A stretch of DNA of 64,000 bases from positions 1,054,001 through 1,118,000 of the forward strand of contig NZ_JAVSCK010000001.1 of the NCBI RefSeq assembly GCF_031932625.1, read 5' to 3'. The notes under the pieces are model-generated. The model was given only the letters and a program-made list of their open reading frames with translations, ran no database searches and was not told where the DNA came from. Below, in pieces: positions 25,176 to 34,617 of this stretch. Positions within the stretch are counted from its first letter, which is position 1, and the number at the start of each line of letters is the position of its first letter. The translations under genes were made by a program, and so were the position numbers. The DNA comes from Hwangdonia seohaensis (GTDB lineage Bacteria; Bacteroidota; Bacteroidia; Flavobacteriales; Flavobacteriaceae).

Positions 25176-27578
25176 TTAGTTATTTGCAATTTCCTCTGTG
25201 TCGTCTTCCTCTGGAATAATATTTATCGAAGGTTCTTTCAATACTTCTTTATTGGCAATACTGCGTTCTAAAGACAGTAATAAAGACGGTAATAACAAGA
25301 GGTTTGAAAGCATAGCAAAAAGTAAAGTCGCCGAAACCAAAGCCCCTAAAGCCACCGTACCGCCAAAGCTGGAAATGGTGAAAACCGAGAATCCAAAGAA
25401 TAAAACTATGGAGGTGTAAAACATGCTTACACCGGTTTCGCGTAAAGCGGCATAAACCGATTTTTTTATTTTCCAATGGTTGGCCTGTAACTCTTGTCTG
25501 TATTTTGCTAAAAAGTGAATCGTATCATCAACCGAAATACCAAAAGCAATACTAAACACCAAAATGGTTGACGGTTTTATAGGCACACCCAAATAGCCCA
25601 TTAAACCTGCGGTTACCAATAATGGCAGGAGGTTAGGGATGAGCGATACAATTATCATTCTAAAAGACCTGAACATATAGGCCATAAATAATGAAATAAG
25701 AAATATGGCTAACGATAGCGAAATGGCTAGGTTTTTTACCAAGTATTTGGTGCCTTTTTGAAACACCAATGCTTTGCCCGTCATGCTTACGTTGTAGCGT
25801 TCTTTAGGAAAAACCTTGTCTATTTCGGTTTGCAGGTTTTCCTCGATGCGCTCCATTTTATCGGTGCCAATATCCTTCATAAAAGTGGTGATACGTGCGT
25901 ATTGCCCGGTGCTGTCTACAAAGTTTTTAAGCAAATCGACATTGGATGTCGAGTTTTTGGCATACGATAAAATAAAACTGTTTTCCTGCGATGTTGGTAG
26001 TTGGTAATGCTTGGGGTTGCCGTTGTAATACGCCTGTTTGGAGTATTTAACCAAACCAACAACCGAAATGGGTTTAGAGAGTTCGGGCGTTTCGATAATT
26101 AAATCCTCCAGTTCGTTCATGCGTTTTAAGGTGCCTAGTTTCATAACACCTTTTTTGCGCTTGGTGTCAATCATAATTTCCAAAGGCATAATACCGCTAA
26201 ACTCATCTTCAAAAAAACGAATATCGTTTACAAATTCAGATTCTTGAGGCATATCGTCAATCAAACTCCCCGAGATTTTTATTTGATAAATACCAATAAT
26301 ACTGGCTATAAGCAATACCAATGACGTGGCGTAAATGGCAATGCGTTTTTGCTTTACCATGCGTTCCATCCAATCAACAAAAGCACCTATCCAACGCTTG
26401 TTTAAGTGTTCTAAATGACGCTCTTTTGGGTACGGTAAAAAGGTGTAAATTATTGGAATGATGAGCAGGCACAAAATAAAAATAGCCAAAATACTTAGCG
26501 ATGCCACAATACCAAATTCCTTTAAAAGCTTGCTTTCGGTTAAAATAAAAGTAGCAAAACCAGAGGCTGTGGTAACGTTGGTCATTAACGTTGCATTCCC
26601 GATTTTGGTGATAACTCGTTGCAACGATTTTACTTTATTGCCGTGCAGTTTAACCTCGTGTTGATATTTGTTTATTAAAAAGATGCAATTTGGAATACCA
26701 ATTACAATTATTAATGGCGGAATCAAGGCCGTTAAAACGGTAATCTCGTAGTTTAACAAACCTAGGAAACCCAAGGTCCACATCACGCCAATACACACCA
26801 CGATTAACGAAATAAAAGTGGCTCGAAAGGACCTGAAAAAGAAAAAGAAAATAAGCGAGGTAACCAACAATGCAGCAACAATAAACTTGCCTATTTCGTC
26901 AATAATAAGTTGGGAGTTTAGGGTTCTTATATAAGGCATTCCAGACACCCTAACATCTAAATTTTGGGCGATTTCAAAAGCTTCAATCGTCGGGTTTAAA
27001 ACATCGATAACAAAGTCTTTTCTGGCCGACGTGTTAACAATATCCTTTTTTAAATAAATGGCTGTTCTAATCGTTTTTGTTTCTTTATTAAACAGGAAAT
27101 TATCATAAAACGGATACTTTTTAAAAAGCTCATCTTGAAGCGTTTCAATTTGTTTTAAAGAAGAAACCGAATCTTTTATAAAAGGTTCGAGCCTGAATTT
27201 TGCGTTTTCATCATCCTTGATAAGCTTTTGTAAATCTTTGATTGAAATAACAGTTTCAACATCTTCAAATTGTTTGAATGATTCTGAAAGTTTGTTCCAA
27301 GCATTCAACTTTTCAACGGTAAAAAGCGATTCATCTTTAACTCCAAGAACAATTAAATTACCTTCTTCACCAAAGATTTTTAAAAAATCGTTATAAACCA
27401 CATTTACCTCGTGGTCGTCCGGTAATAAGTTGGCTTCGGTGTGCGTAAACCGCATGTTTTTCCACTGAAAACTAAAAAATACAGTAGCCCCAATTATGGC
27501 AACAAGAATGGCTATTTTGTTACGCAAAATAAGTCTTGCCGTTACATCCCAGAAGTTTTTTGTGAATAGTTTAAACAT
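25176..27578 (-). CDS. RND-superfamily (MMPL/SSD-type) exporter
   Basis: An 800-residue inner membrane protein with the duplicated RND plan: one N-terminal helix, a periplasmic domain (about 45-230), five helices (about 230-395), a helix near 415-435, a second periplasmic domain (about 440-620), and five more helices to about 775. The G-I-S-V-D-D-T-I-H-F-L-A-K-Y motif near residue 692 is characteristic of this group. No membrane fusion or TolC partner is adjacent. The substrate is unknown; related proteins move lipids or hopanoids. Confidence 0.88.
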   Translation of the reverse strand: MFKLFTKNFWDVTARLILRNKIAILVAIIGATVFFSFQWKNMRFTHTEANLLPDDHEVNVVYNDFLKIFGEEGNLIVLGVKDESLFTVEKLNAWNKLSESFKQFEDVETVISIKDLQKLIKDDENAKFRLEPFIKDSVSSLKQIETLQDELFKKYPFYDNFLFNKETKTIRTAIYLKKDIVNTSARKDFVIDVLNPTIEAFEIAQNLDVRVSGMPYIRTLNSQLIIDEIGKFIVAALLVTSLIFFFFFRSFRATFISLIVVCIGVMWTLGFLGLLNYEITVLTALIPPLIIVIGIPNCIFLINKYQHEVKLHGNKVKSLQRVITKIGNATLMTNVTTASGFATFILTESKLLKEFGIVASLSILAIFILCLLIIPIIYTFLPYPKERHLEHLNKRWIGAFVDWMERMVKQKRIAIYATSLVLLIASIIGIYQIKISGSLIDDMPQESEFVNDIRFFEDEFSGIMPLEIMIDTKRKKGVMKLGTLKRMNELEDLIIETPELSKPISVVGLVKYSKQAYYNGNPKHYQLPTSQENSFILSYAKNSTSNVDLLKNFVDSTGQYARITTFMKDIGTDKMERIEENLQTEIDKVFPKERYNVSMTGKALVFQKGTKYLVKNLAISLSLAIFLISLFMAYMFRSFRMIIVSLIPNLLPLLVTAGLMGYLGVPIKPSTILVFSIAFGISVDDTIHFLAKYRQELQANHWKIKKSVYAALRETGVSMFYTSIVLFFGFSVFTISSFGGTVALGALVSATLLFAMLSNLLLLPSLLLSLERSIANKEVLKEPSINIIPEEDDTEEIANN

Positions 27579-27637
27579 GCTCTGTTTTAAAGATGCGCAA
27601 AGGTAGAAAAAACAATGTATAACTAACTTTAATTCCC

Positions 27638-28909
27638 TTATAATGTTACGTTAAAGGTGAATTTTAGGGCAATATTATCTTCTGTTTTAGGTAAATGATA
27701 TGCGCCATATCTGTACGAAAAACTTAAACCAAAGCCAAAGAGCAATTTGTTAAGCTCGAAACCGGATTCGGTGTAGCCCTTTTTTAAAGAATTAAATGTT
27801 ACATTTTGATGCCTTTCCGGGTTTTCTATGTCGCCAATGGCGTATCGGGTTATTAATACCAATTGCGGTTGGAAACGTTTGGATATTTTAAATGGCGCTA
27901 TATAATGTTTGAGTTGAAAGGTTGTGAATTTATCCGAAAAAAACTCATTAAAAAACATGGTTTCAAAACTATTTAAACCGGCCACCGAAAACCGTTGCAT
28001 AATGGTTTCTTTTCTGATGTTGTTTGGGTATGCGTGGTACAAATGGGTTAATGGCGCATTTTCAGAGGTGATGCCAGAAACTAAAGTTATTTCTGAAAGG
28101 GCGTCGTTTTTATGTGGTATTTTATGAATGGTTCTAAAATCCAGTTTTGAAAAATTTATGTTGCTGTTAAATAAATTTTTAAAGCTATTGGTAAACTGAA
28201 GCGTAAATTTTGGGTAGCCTTCCTTGGTTTCGATTAATTTGTTTTTTGCATAGTCATAATGGCTAAAAGGGCTCCATTGCAATGCTAAAGTTACGGTGCT
28301 TAAATGAAACTCGCTAAGTGCATTGTTGTTAAAAACGTATTGGTAATTGTACGTTGGGTTTATATTGCTTACCGCAAACTGTGTTTCGGTTAATAATTTT
28401 GACGCTAATTGGTGCTCGATGGAAATAGCTTTTGTAACGTGTTTATGGAACAAATCGATATTTAACAAACGGGGTTCGAAAAATTGGAAAAAGCGGGTGT
28501 CGGTTAAAAACTTTGTGCTTCCGGTTTCTTGCAAATCGTTGGTATACGACGCGTTTAACCAGGTGTTTGTTTTTTCGGCCAACCTGAAACCAGCGCCGAT
28601 ACTGTATTTAAAACGGTGGTCTTTAAAACCGTAAACGGTATAGCCGTTAATTCGGAAGGTCTCTGAAAGCGCCTCGTTGGTTATGCCACCAATACCAGTT
28701 CTGAGGCCCTCGTATTGATTGAATTTTATTAAATAGCGCAAGTCGAAATTAAAATACTTGGTGGGCAAAAAACCGTTTCCGAGTTGCTTAACAAAAGCTT
28801 TTTTTTTAATCGAATCTTGTTTGGGTTCTATTTCCGTATTTGAAAAAGATTGGGAGTGCAGCAACATTGTAAAAATGAAAAACAGGAAAGTTGTACAATG
28901 TTTTAGCAT
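27638..28909 (-). CDS. DUF5686-like outer membrane barrel, short form
   Basis: A 423-residue protein with a signal peptide (LLHSQS region). The segment from about residue 45, with F-N-Q-Y-E-G-L-R-T-G-I-G-G and G-Y-T-V-Y-G-F-K-D-H-R-F-K-Y, matches the barrel of the DUF5686/carboxypeptidase-like-regulatory family. Those proteins are usually about 800 residues with an N-terminal carboxypeptidase-like domain, which is missing here. It ends in F-T-F-N-V-T-L, a typical barrel C-terminus. It lies 60 bp upstream of the RND exporter gene in the same orientation. Confidence 0.7.
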   Translation of the reverse strand: MLKHCTTFLFFIFTMLLHSQSFSNTEIEPKQDSIKKKAFVKQLGNGFLPTKYFNFDLRYLIKFNQYEGLRTGIGGITNEALSETFRINGYTVYGFKDHRFKYSIGAGFRLAEKTNTWLNASYTNDLQETGSTKFLTDTRFFQFFEPRLLNIDLFHKHVTKAISIEHQLASKLLTETQFAVSNINPTYNYQYVFNNNALSEFHLSTVTLALQWSPFSHYDYAKNKLIETKEGYPKFTLQFTNSFKNLFNSNINFSKLDFRTIHKIPHKNDALSEITLVSGITSENAPLTHLYHAYPNNIRKETIMQRFSVAGLNSFETMFFNEFFSDKFTTFQLKHYIAPFKISKRFQPQLVLITRYAIGDIENPERHQNVTFNSLKKGYTESGFELNKLLFGFGLSFSYRYGAYHLPKTEDNIALKFTFNVTL

Positions 28910-28965
28910 GTGCGCGATAAAAGTTAGGGTTTATAAAAAAAGCGACAATTTAGTCGCTTCTTAAA

Positions 28966-29523
28966 TTACACGGTCATGATTTCTTTTTCTTTATTTTCAA
29001 AGATATCATCTATCCTTTTCACGTATGAGTCCGTCATTTTTTGTATATCAATTTCAGCATTCTTTTGAAGGTCTTCTGAAATATCATCATTCTTTTTAAC
29101 GTCGTTCATGGCGTCTTTACGTGCTGTTCTAACACTGATTTTTGCATCTTCGGATTCTGCCTTTGCTTGTTTTGCAAGGGCACGACGGCGTTCTTCGGTT
29201 AAAGGCGGTACATTAATGATAATGGTTTCTCCGTTATTCATGGGGTTAAAACCAAGGTTGGCATAAGCAATACCACGTTCAATTTCCTGCAACATGCTTT
29301 TTTCCCAAGGCTGAACGGTTATTGTTCTTCCATCGGGTGTATTTACGTTGGCTACTTGACTTAAGGGCGTTTGCGAACCGTAGTAATCTACCATAACGCT
29401 ACCCAACATTGCGGGACTTGCTTTTCCGGCCCTAATGTTTACCAATTGCTTTTCCAAATGCTTTATGGCATTATCCATAGCTTCTTTTGCCGTGTCTAAT
29501 ATAAATTGTACGTCTTCATTCAT
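28966..29523 (-). CDS. frr: Ribosome recycling factor
   Basis: A 185-residue protein with the RRF pattern: R-A-G-K-A-S-P-A-M-L near 32, the V-D-Y-Y-G-S-Q-T-P-L segment near 46, L-T-E-E-R-R-R-A-L-A near 109, and R-K-D-A-M-N-D-V-K-K near 135. It splits post-termination ribosomes together with EF-G. It follows pyrH on the same strand, a common gene order. Confidence 0.97.
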   Translation of the reverse strand: MNEDVQFILDTAKEAMDNAIKHLEKQLVNIRAGKASPAMLGSVMVDYYGSQTPLSQVANVNTPDGRTITVQPWEKSMLQEIERGIAYANLGFNPMNNGETIIINVPPLTEERRRALAKQAKAESEDAKISVRTARKDAMNDVKKNDDISEDLQKNAEIDIQKMTDSYVKRIDDIFENKEKEIMTV

Positions 29524-29637
29524 GTTTTAAAATTTTATATCAATAATTTCAAAAATTGCGCCAAACTAACAAGCTTTAATTTTATAATGTGGTGTTAGTT
29601 TAGATTCCCTTTTTTAAGGGAATGACAATTTATTTGA

Positions 29638-29662
29638 AACTTTAAGGTGATACCTTAAAGTT
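29638..29662 (-). terminator. Hairpin between pyrH and frr
   Basis: AACTTTAAGG and CCTTAAAGTT form a 10-bp stem with a 5-nt loop just after the pyrH stop. The following T tract is short, so it may be a weak terminator or an mRNA processing site. Confidence 0.4.
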
Positions 29663-29675
29663 ATAATTTTAATAA

Positions 29676-30383
29676 TCAAATATTCACTTCTGTTCCAATT
29701 TTTTCACCAGAAACAACTTTCATTAAATTTCCTCTGGTATTCATATCGAAAACTATTATTGGCAGTTTGTTTTCCTGGCTTAATGTAAACGCTGTGGTAT
29801 CCATTACTTTCAACCCTTTTCTCAGTACATCGTCAAATGTGATGTGCTCAAATTTTATAGCCGAATGGTCTTTTTCAGGGTCTGTGTTATAAATACCATC
29901 AACCCGTGTACCTTTTAAAATCACATCGGCTTCAACTTCAATTGCTCTTAAAACAGCCGCAGAATCGGTAGTAAAATACGGATTTCCGGTGCCGCCACCA
30001 AAAATAACAACACGTCCTTTTTTAAGATGGCTCATCGCTTTTCTGCGTATAAAAGGTTCGGCCACCTCATTTATTTTAATGGCAGTTTGCAACCGTGTTT
30101 TCACACCGGCATCTTCCAAAGCGTTTTGCAATGCTAAACCGTTTATTACGGTTGCCAGCATACCCATGTGATCGCCTTGAACCCTGTCCATGCCATTCAT
30201 GGCGCCAGCTACGCCTCTAAAAATATTACCGCCACCAATTACAATAGCCACTTCGATGCCCTTCTCTGTAACGGCTTTAATATCTTGGGCATATTCTGCT
30301 AATCGTTCGGGGTCGATACCATATTGTCGGTCGCCCATTAAGGCTTCGCCGGATAATTTAAGTAGGATGCGTTTGTATTTCAT
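29676..30383 (-). CDS. pyrH: UMP kinase
   Basis: A 235-residue amino-acid-kinase-fold enzyme that phosphorylates UMP to UDP. Visible motifs are L-K-L-S-G-E-A-L near residue 7, V-I-G-G-G-N-I-F-R-G near 48, the G-T-G-N-P-Y-F-T-T-D-S segment near 130, and a C-terminal G-T-E-V. It precedes frr and follows the tsf terminator. Confidence 0.97.
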   Translation of the reverse strand: MKYKRILLKLSGEALMGDRQYGIDPERLAEYAQDIKAVTEKGIEVAIVIGGGNIFRGVAGAMNGMDRVQGDHMGMLATVINGLALQNALEDAGVKTRLQTAIKINEVAEPFIRRKAMSHLKKGRVVIFGGGTGNPYFTTDSAAVLRAIEVEADVILKGTRVDGIYNTDPEKDHSAIKFEHITFDDVLRKGLKVMDTTAFTLSQENKLPIIVFDMNTRGNLMKVVSGEKIGTEVNI

Positions 30384-30458
30384 AATGTTTTTGAAAGTTT
30401 AGCAAAGCTACATAATTTTTTTATTTTTTGAATTTATAAATAAGTCCTTTTTAAGGAT

Positions 30459-30492
30459 AAAAAAACCACTATTCTTTTAAGAATAGTGGTTT
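30459..30492 (-). terminator. Terminator after tsf
   Basis: AAACCACTATTC and GAATAGTGGTTT form a 12-bp stem with a TTAAAA loop, followed on the minus strand by a T run. It separates rpsB-tsf from pyrH-frr. Confidence 0.85.
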
Positions 30493-30526
30493 ATGCTTTA
30501 GATTCCTGTTTTAACAGAAATTAGAA

Positions 30527-31501
30527 TTATCCTAAAGTAACTCGTTTAAATCCTGAAATTTCAACATCACCAAAAGAAGAAACATATTCGGCAACGGTTT
30601 TCTTTTCGTCTTTAATGAACTTTTGATCTAGTAAGCATTGCTCTTGATCCAAAGTTGTATTATCAGAAATAAAACGCTCCATTTTACCAGGTAAAATTCT
30701 GTCCCAAATCTGTTCTGGCTTACCTTCAGCTTTAAGTTCTGCTTTTGCAGCTTCTTCTGCCTCGGCAATAACTTCTGGAGTTAATTGTGCCATAGAGATG
30801 TATTTTGGTACATTTTTTAGGGTTTTGCCCAAACGTCCTAATTCTATATTGTCTTTTTCAATTACTGCGATACGCGCTTCAGTTTCCGATGCAATGTAAG
30901 CCGGGTCAAAATCTTTATAAGATAAAGTGGTAGCTCCCATAGAGGCCACTTGCATGGCAACATCTTTTACTAAGGTTTCGGCGTTGTCAACATTAGCAGA
31001 TAAGCCTACTAAAGCAGCAATTTTATTAATGTGAACGTAAGTTCCAACATAAGCAGCTTCTAGTTTTTCAAATGCATTGATTTCTAGTTTTTCGCCAATC
31101 ACACCAGTTTGTTCAACTAATTTCTCGGCAACTGTCATGCCTCCAAAATCTGCTGCTAAAAATGATTCTTTAGAATCGTGGTTTAAAGCAATATCGGCCA
31201 ATTGATTAGCTAATGCCAAAAAGTTTTCGTTTTTACCAACAAAATCCGTTTCACATCCTAAAACAATAGCGACACCTGAAGTATTATCGGCATTTACTTT
31301 AGATACAGCGGCACCTTCGCTAGATTCGCGGTCTGCTCTTTTTGCTGCAACTTTTTGTCCTTTTTTACGTAAAACCTCAATGGCTTTGTCAAAATCACCT
31401 TCGGCTTCAACCAATGCTTTTTTGCAGTCCATCATGCCTGCACCAGTAGCTTGTCTTAATTTATTAACCTCTTGGGCTGTTATTTTTACTGTAGTACTCA
31501 T
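30527..31501 (-). CDS. tsf: Elongation factor Ts
   Basis: A 324-residue guanine-nucleotide exchange factor for EF-Tu. The N-terminal UBA-like domain V-N-K-L-R-Q-A-T-G-A-G-M-M-D-C-K-K-A-L lies at about residues 12-30, the core with C-E-T-D-F-V-G-K-N-E near 84, and the dimerisation region follows. It lies 85 bp after rpsB in the usual rpsB-tsf operon. Confidence 0.97.
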   Translation of the reverse strand: MSTTVKITAQEVNKLRQATGAGMMDCKKALVEAEGDFDKAIEVLRKKGQKVAAKRADRESSEGAAVSKVNADNTSGVAIVLGCETDFVGKNENFLALANQLADIALNHDSKESFLAADFGGMTVAEKLVEQTGVIGEKLEINAFEKLEAAYVGTYVHINKIAALVGLSANVDNAETLVKDVAMQVASMGATTLSYKDFDPAYIASETEARIAVIEKDNIELGRLGKTLKNVPKYISMAQLTPEVIAEAEEAAKAELKAEGKPEQIWDRILPGKMERFISDNTTLDQEQCLLDQKFIKDEKKTVAEYVSSFGDVEISGFKRVTLG

Positions 31502-31586
31502 AGTAATTATAATTTAAAAAAGTCGTTTAATTTATTTTTCAATTGAGAAAAAGAACTAAACGACTTATTTGTGTGTATTGTGTTAT

Positions 31587-32375
31587 TTATTCTTCTTCTT
31601 CAGCAACAGCTTTTTTAGCTGGAGCAGCTTTAGCTTTAGCCTCGGTTTTTGGAGTTTCCTCTTTAGCAGATGCCGTTGCATCTTTTTCAGCTTTACGCTC
31701 AGCCAAACCTTCTGCTATTGCAGAGGCTACGTGCGTTAATATCTTGTCTATCGATTTAGAAGCGTCATCATTTGCTGGTATAACATAATCAACCTGACGT
31801 GGGTCGGAGTTGGTGTCAACCATGGCAAAAATAGGAATGTTTAATTTTTGAGCTTCTTTAATAGCGATGTGCTCACGCTTAATATCTACAACAAACAAAG
31901 CTCCCGGTAAACGCGTCATATCGCTAATAGAACCTAAGTTTTTTTCTAACTTCGCTCTTAAACGATCAACTTGTAAACGTTCTTTTTTAGATAAGGTTAA
32001 AAACGTACCGTCTTTCTTCATTCTATCGATAGAGGCCATTTTTTTAACCGCTTTTCTAATAGTAACAAAGTTGGTTAACATACCACCCGGCCATCTTTCT
32101 GTGATGTAAGGCATGTTAATTTCGCCGGCTTTTTCAGCGACGATATCTTTGGCTTGTTTTTTTGTTGCAACGAATAAAATCTTACGACCCGAGTTTGCAA
32201 TTTTAGCTAATGCTGCACCTGCTTCCTCAATTTTTGCCGCTGTTTTATAAAGGTTGATAATATGGATGCCGTTGCGCTCCATATATACGTAAGGCGCCAT
32301 GTTTGGATCCCACTTACGTGTAAGGTGACCGAAGTGTACACCTGCTTCAAGTAATTCTTTTACTTCTACTGCCAT
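31587..32375 (-). CDS. rpsB: Ribosomal protein S2
   Basis: The start is set at the ATG at 32375 (protein MAVEVKELLEAGVHFGH), giving 262 residues; an upstream in-frame ATG at 32408 would add 11 residues not typical of S2. The S2 signature around T-R-K-W-D-P-N-M and the V-D-T-N-S-D-P segment near residue 186 are present. The C-terminal tail (about 225-262) is a low-complexity Lys/Ala/Glu extension, usual in Bacteroidota. It is the first gene of rpsB-tsf. Confidence 0.97.
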   Translation of the reverse strand: MAVEVKELLEAGVHFGHLTRKWDPNMAPYVYMERNGIHIINLYKTAAKIEEAGAALAKIANSGRKILFVATKKQAKDIVAEKAGEINMPYITERWPGGMLTNFVTIRKAVKKMASIDRMKKDGTFLTLSKKERLQVDRLRAKLEKNLGSISDMTRLPGALFVVDIKREHIAIKEAQKLNIPIFAMVDTNSDPRQVDYVIPANDDASKSIDKILTHVASAIAEGLAERKAEKDATASAKEETPKTEAKAKAAPAKKAVAEEEE

Positions 32376-32570
32376 TTTGTAATAGTTTACGTTCTGTTGA
32401 ATTAGCAATAATTAAGTGGTCATTTTTTAAATCGCCTTAACTATTTAGATGCTAAACTAAATCCTGTTTTTTACAACTAGGACAACAATAACTGTTTAAA
32501 TTTTTTGTTTTAATTTTCAACAAGATTAAGATAACTGATAAACAGTTCCTCAATCAAGTTGAGGATAAAA

Positions 32571-32957
32571 TTAACGTTTCGAGAATTGGAACTTCTTACG
32601 AGCTTTCTTCTGTCCGAATTTCTTACGCTCTACCATTCTTGGATCTCTTGTTAATAAACCTTCTGGTTTTAATGTTAATCTGTTCTCTGCATCAACTTCG
32701 CACATAGCGCGAGAAATTGCCAAACGAACAGCTTCTGCTTGACCTGTAATACCTCCTCCAAATACATTTACTGTAATATCAAAGTTGGCGTCATTGTTAG
32801 TCAAAACTAATGGTTGTTTTACTTTGTACTGTAAAGTAGCGGTAGTAAAATAATTAGCTAAGTCTTTTTTATTGATTGTAATGTTACCTTTTCCTGGGGC
32901 AACATAAGCGCGCGCAACAGCCGTTTTTCTACGGCCAATTTTGTGAATTACATCCAT
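32571..32957 (-). CDS. rpsI: Ribosomal protein S9
   Basis: A 128-residue protein with the S9 signature: G-R-R-K-T-A-V-A-R near the start, G-G-G-I-T-G-Q-A-E-A near residue 67, and the C-terminal tail ending K-K-F-Q-F-S-K-R, whose last arginine contacts P-site tRNA. Its start overlaps the rplM stop by 1 bp, the conserved rplM-rpsI operon. Confidence 0.98.
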   Translation of the reverse strand: MDVIHKIGRRKTAVARAYVAPGKGNITINKKDLANYFTTATLQYKVKQPLVLTNNDANFDITVNVFGGGITGQAEAVRLAISRAMCEVDAENRLTLKPEGLLTRDPRMVERKKFGQKKARKKFQFSKR

Positions 32958-33412
32958 TATTTGAATTCGTTTAAGTTAATTGCCTTTGGTTTTTGCGCTG
33001 CATGAGCATGCTCTGAACCAACAACAACGGTTAGATTACGGAATAACGCTGCACCTAATTTGTTTTTAGGTAGCATTCCTTTTACTGATTTTTCTACTAC
33101 TCTTGCAGGGTCTTTCCCGTACAATTCAGTAGCAGTTAAACTTTTTTGACCTCCTGGGTAACCTGTGTGACGAATGTACGTTTTGTCGTTCCATTTGTTT
33201 CCAGATAACGTGATTTTTTCAGCATTGATAATAATTACATTATCTCCGCAATCTACATGAGGTGTGAAGTTTGGCTTGTGTTTACCTCTTAAAAGTTTTG
33301 CAACTTTAGAGCTTAAACGACCAAGCGCCTGACCTTCAGCATCAACTAAAACCCACTCTTTATTTACAGTAGCTTTGTTTGCTGAAATCGTTTTGTAGCT
33401 TAATGTGTCCAC
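32957..33412 (-). CDS. rplM: Ribosomal protein L13
   Basis: A 151-residue protein with the L13 motifs W-V-L-V-D-A-E-G-Q-A-L-G-R-L near residue 20, L-R-G-K-H-K-P near 41, and V-V-E-K-S-V-K-G-M-L-P-K near 103. It is the first gene of rplM-rpsI. A promoter with both TTG and TAnnTTTG lies 48-78 bp upstream. Confidence 0.98.
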   Translation of the reverse strand: MDTLSYKTISANKATVNKEWVLVDAEGQALGRLSSKVAKLLRGKHKPNFTPHVDCGDNVIIINAEKITLSGNKWNDKTYIRHTGYPGGQKSLTATELYGKDPARVVEKSVKGMLPKNKLGAALFRNLTVVVGSEHAHAAQKPKAINLNEFK

Positions 33413-33459
33413 ACTTTAAATTTTTTCTAATTAAACATTCCTCTCTCAAAAAGAGTTTG

Positions 33460-33490
33460 CAAATTTACGATTATATATTTGATTACCAAA
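33460..33490 (-). promoter_or_regulatory. rplM-rpsI promoter
   Basis: On the minus strand TTG (33487-33489) is followed by exactly 19 bp and TAAATTTG (33460-33467), the full Bacteroidota consensus. The 5' leader of about 40 nt contains a small CTC/GAG hairpin followed by GAGAGG, which may be an L13-binding leader; I cannot support that further. Confidence 0.75.
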
Positions 33491-33557
33491 TAGTGAAGTG
33501 AGATTATTTTAGATTAATAATTGCGGGTTTTGGGCGATTGAATTTTATCAAATAAAA

Positions 33558-33597
33558 ACCCAATCGATTACCAAGAAATTTGATGAACTGATTGGGT
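33558..33597 (-). terminator. Terminator of a decayed gene upstream of rplM
   Basis: ACCCAATC and GATTGGGT pair across a 24-nt loop and are followed on the minus strand by TTTTATTT. It lies just after the remnant at 33640-33726. Confidence 0.5.
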
Positions 33598-33639
33598 GTA
33601 AATATTACGTGGTGTGTTCTGTTTTTCAGCTTGAAAGGC

Positions 33640-33726
33640 CTAATTGTTTTCAACAAATTTAAGATTGATGCCAACTGATAACAAATGGTTTTTATCGGTA
33701 AAGTAACCGTTGTTATTATCATCAAT
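33640..33726 (-). pseudogene. Remnant of an outer membrane beta-barrel gene (C-terminal fragment)
   Basis: A 28-codon frame reads I-D-D-N-N-N-G-Y-F-T-D-K-N-H-L-L-S-V-G then I-N-L-K-F-V-E-N-N before a stop, the pattern of the last two strands of a Bacteroidota barrel. It is closed upstream by an in-frame stop and followed by a terminator-like hairpin. The rest of the 706-bp gap (33413-34118) holds the rplM promoter and AT-rich sequence in which I see no gene. Confidence 0.4.
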
Positions 33727-34118
33727 TTAATGATATGAGTGATTGATTAAACCATATTTATGGTGGTAAAAGGTAGTAACTTTTACAAAATCAATCATTT
33801 ATATGCGTGTGCTTATAGAATATTAAGATATTTTATACTAAATTGCTGAAGAAATTCAAGGCGTTTGTAAGTGAAAGTATAGCGACAGATAAAAAAAGAT
33901 CATTTAATTATTTTTTATTAACTTTAATATTCTCTAAGTCTAATTCTAGGCGCTCTATTTTATTGAATTTCAACAATTACTACCCCAATCTATTTTTTTT
34001 GATCTTATGCATTTTGTGATTTCTTTTTATTTTAAAAGGATTTCGTTATGGCGATTTCTTATTACCATTTAAATGAAAAACCAGTTTGTAATTAACAATT
34101 AAAAACCCATAAACAATT

Positions 34119-34577
34119 ATGTCAGACCAAGCCGTCAAAATTTTCACTTCATATGCCCATGAAGATGAAGGCCTCAAAGATGAAATGGATAAATACCTAA
34201 AAGTACTAAAGCGCTCGGGCAAGATTGATGCTTGGAACGATCGGGAATTAATTGCAGGACAGGAATGGAATGCCGGCATTATGGATGAACTTGCTAAAGC
34301 CAATATCATTTTACTTTTGGTAAGTGTCGATTTTCTCGCTTCCGATTTTATTTGGGATAAAGAATTGGCAGAAGCCATGAAACGTCACGAAGCCGGAGAC
34401 GCCTTTGTAGTGCCTATTATTTTAAGAAATTGTAAATGGACCAGCATGCCATTTGCAAAATTGCAGGCTTTGCCGCGAAATGCAAAACCGATTTCTGAAT
34501 ATGCCGATAGAGATGCAGCCTTCACCGAAGTAGCAACCGGAATTGAACGCCTTGTAGATCATATCCTATCAAAATAA
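34119..34577 (+). CDS. TIR-domain protein, active-site Glu retained
   Basis: A 152-residue single TIR domain. It begins V-K-I-F-T-S-Y-A-H-E-D-E, continues with the D-R-E-L-I-A-G-Q-E-W loop and L-L-V-S-V-D-F-L-A-S-D-F-I-W-D-K-E, where Glu82 aligns with the catalytic glutamate of TIR NAD-cleaving enzymes, and ends with V-V-P-I-I-L-R-N-C-K-W. There is no fused sensor domain. The next gene, 40 bp away, encodes a second TIR-like domain joined to a membrane domain. Bacterial TIR proteins often act as NADase effectors in phage defence or signalling; activity here is inferred. Confidence 0.9.
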   Translation: MSDQAVKIFTSYAHEDEGLKDEMDKYLKVLKRSGKIDAWNDRELIAGQEWNAGIMDELAKANIILLLVSVDFLASDFIWDKELAEAMKRHEAGDAFVVPIILRNCKWTSMPFAKLQALPRNAKPISEYADRDAAFTEVATGIERLVDHILSK

Positions 34578-34617
34578 ATAGTATAAAATAAAGTAACCAA
34601 CCAAAATATTTATAACT

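Noticed and set aside
33504..33725. A 73-codon minus-strand frame
   Set aside because: It has no recognisable pattern; the neighbouring frame over the same bases reads as the end of an outer membrane barrel, so the remnant is the better call.
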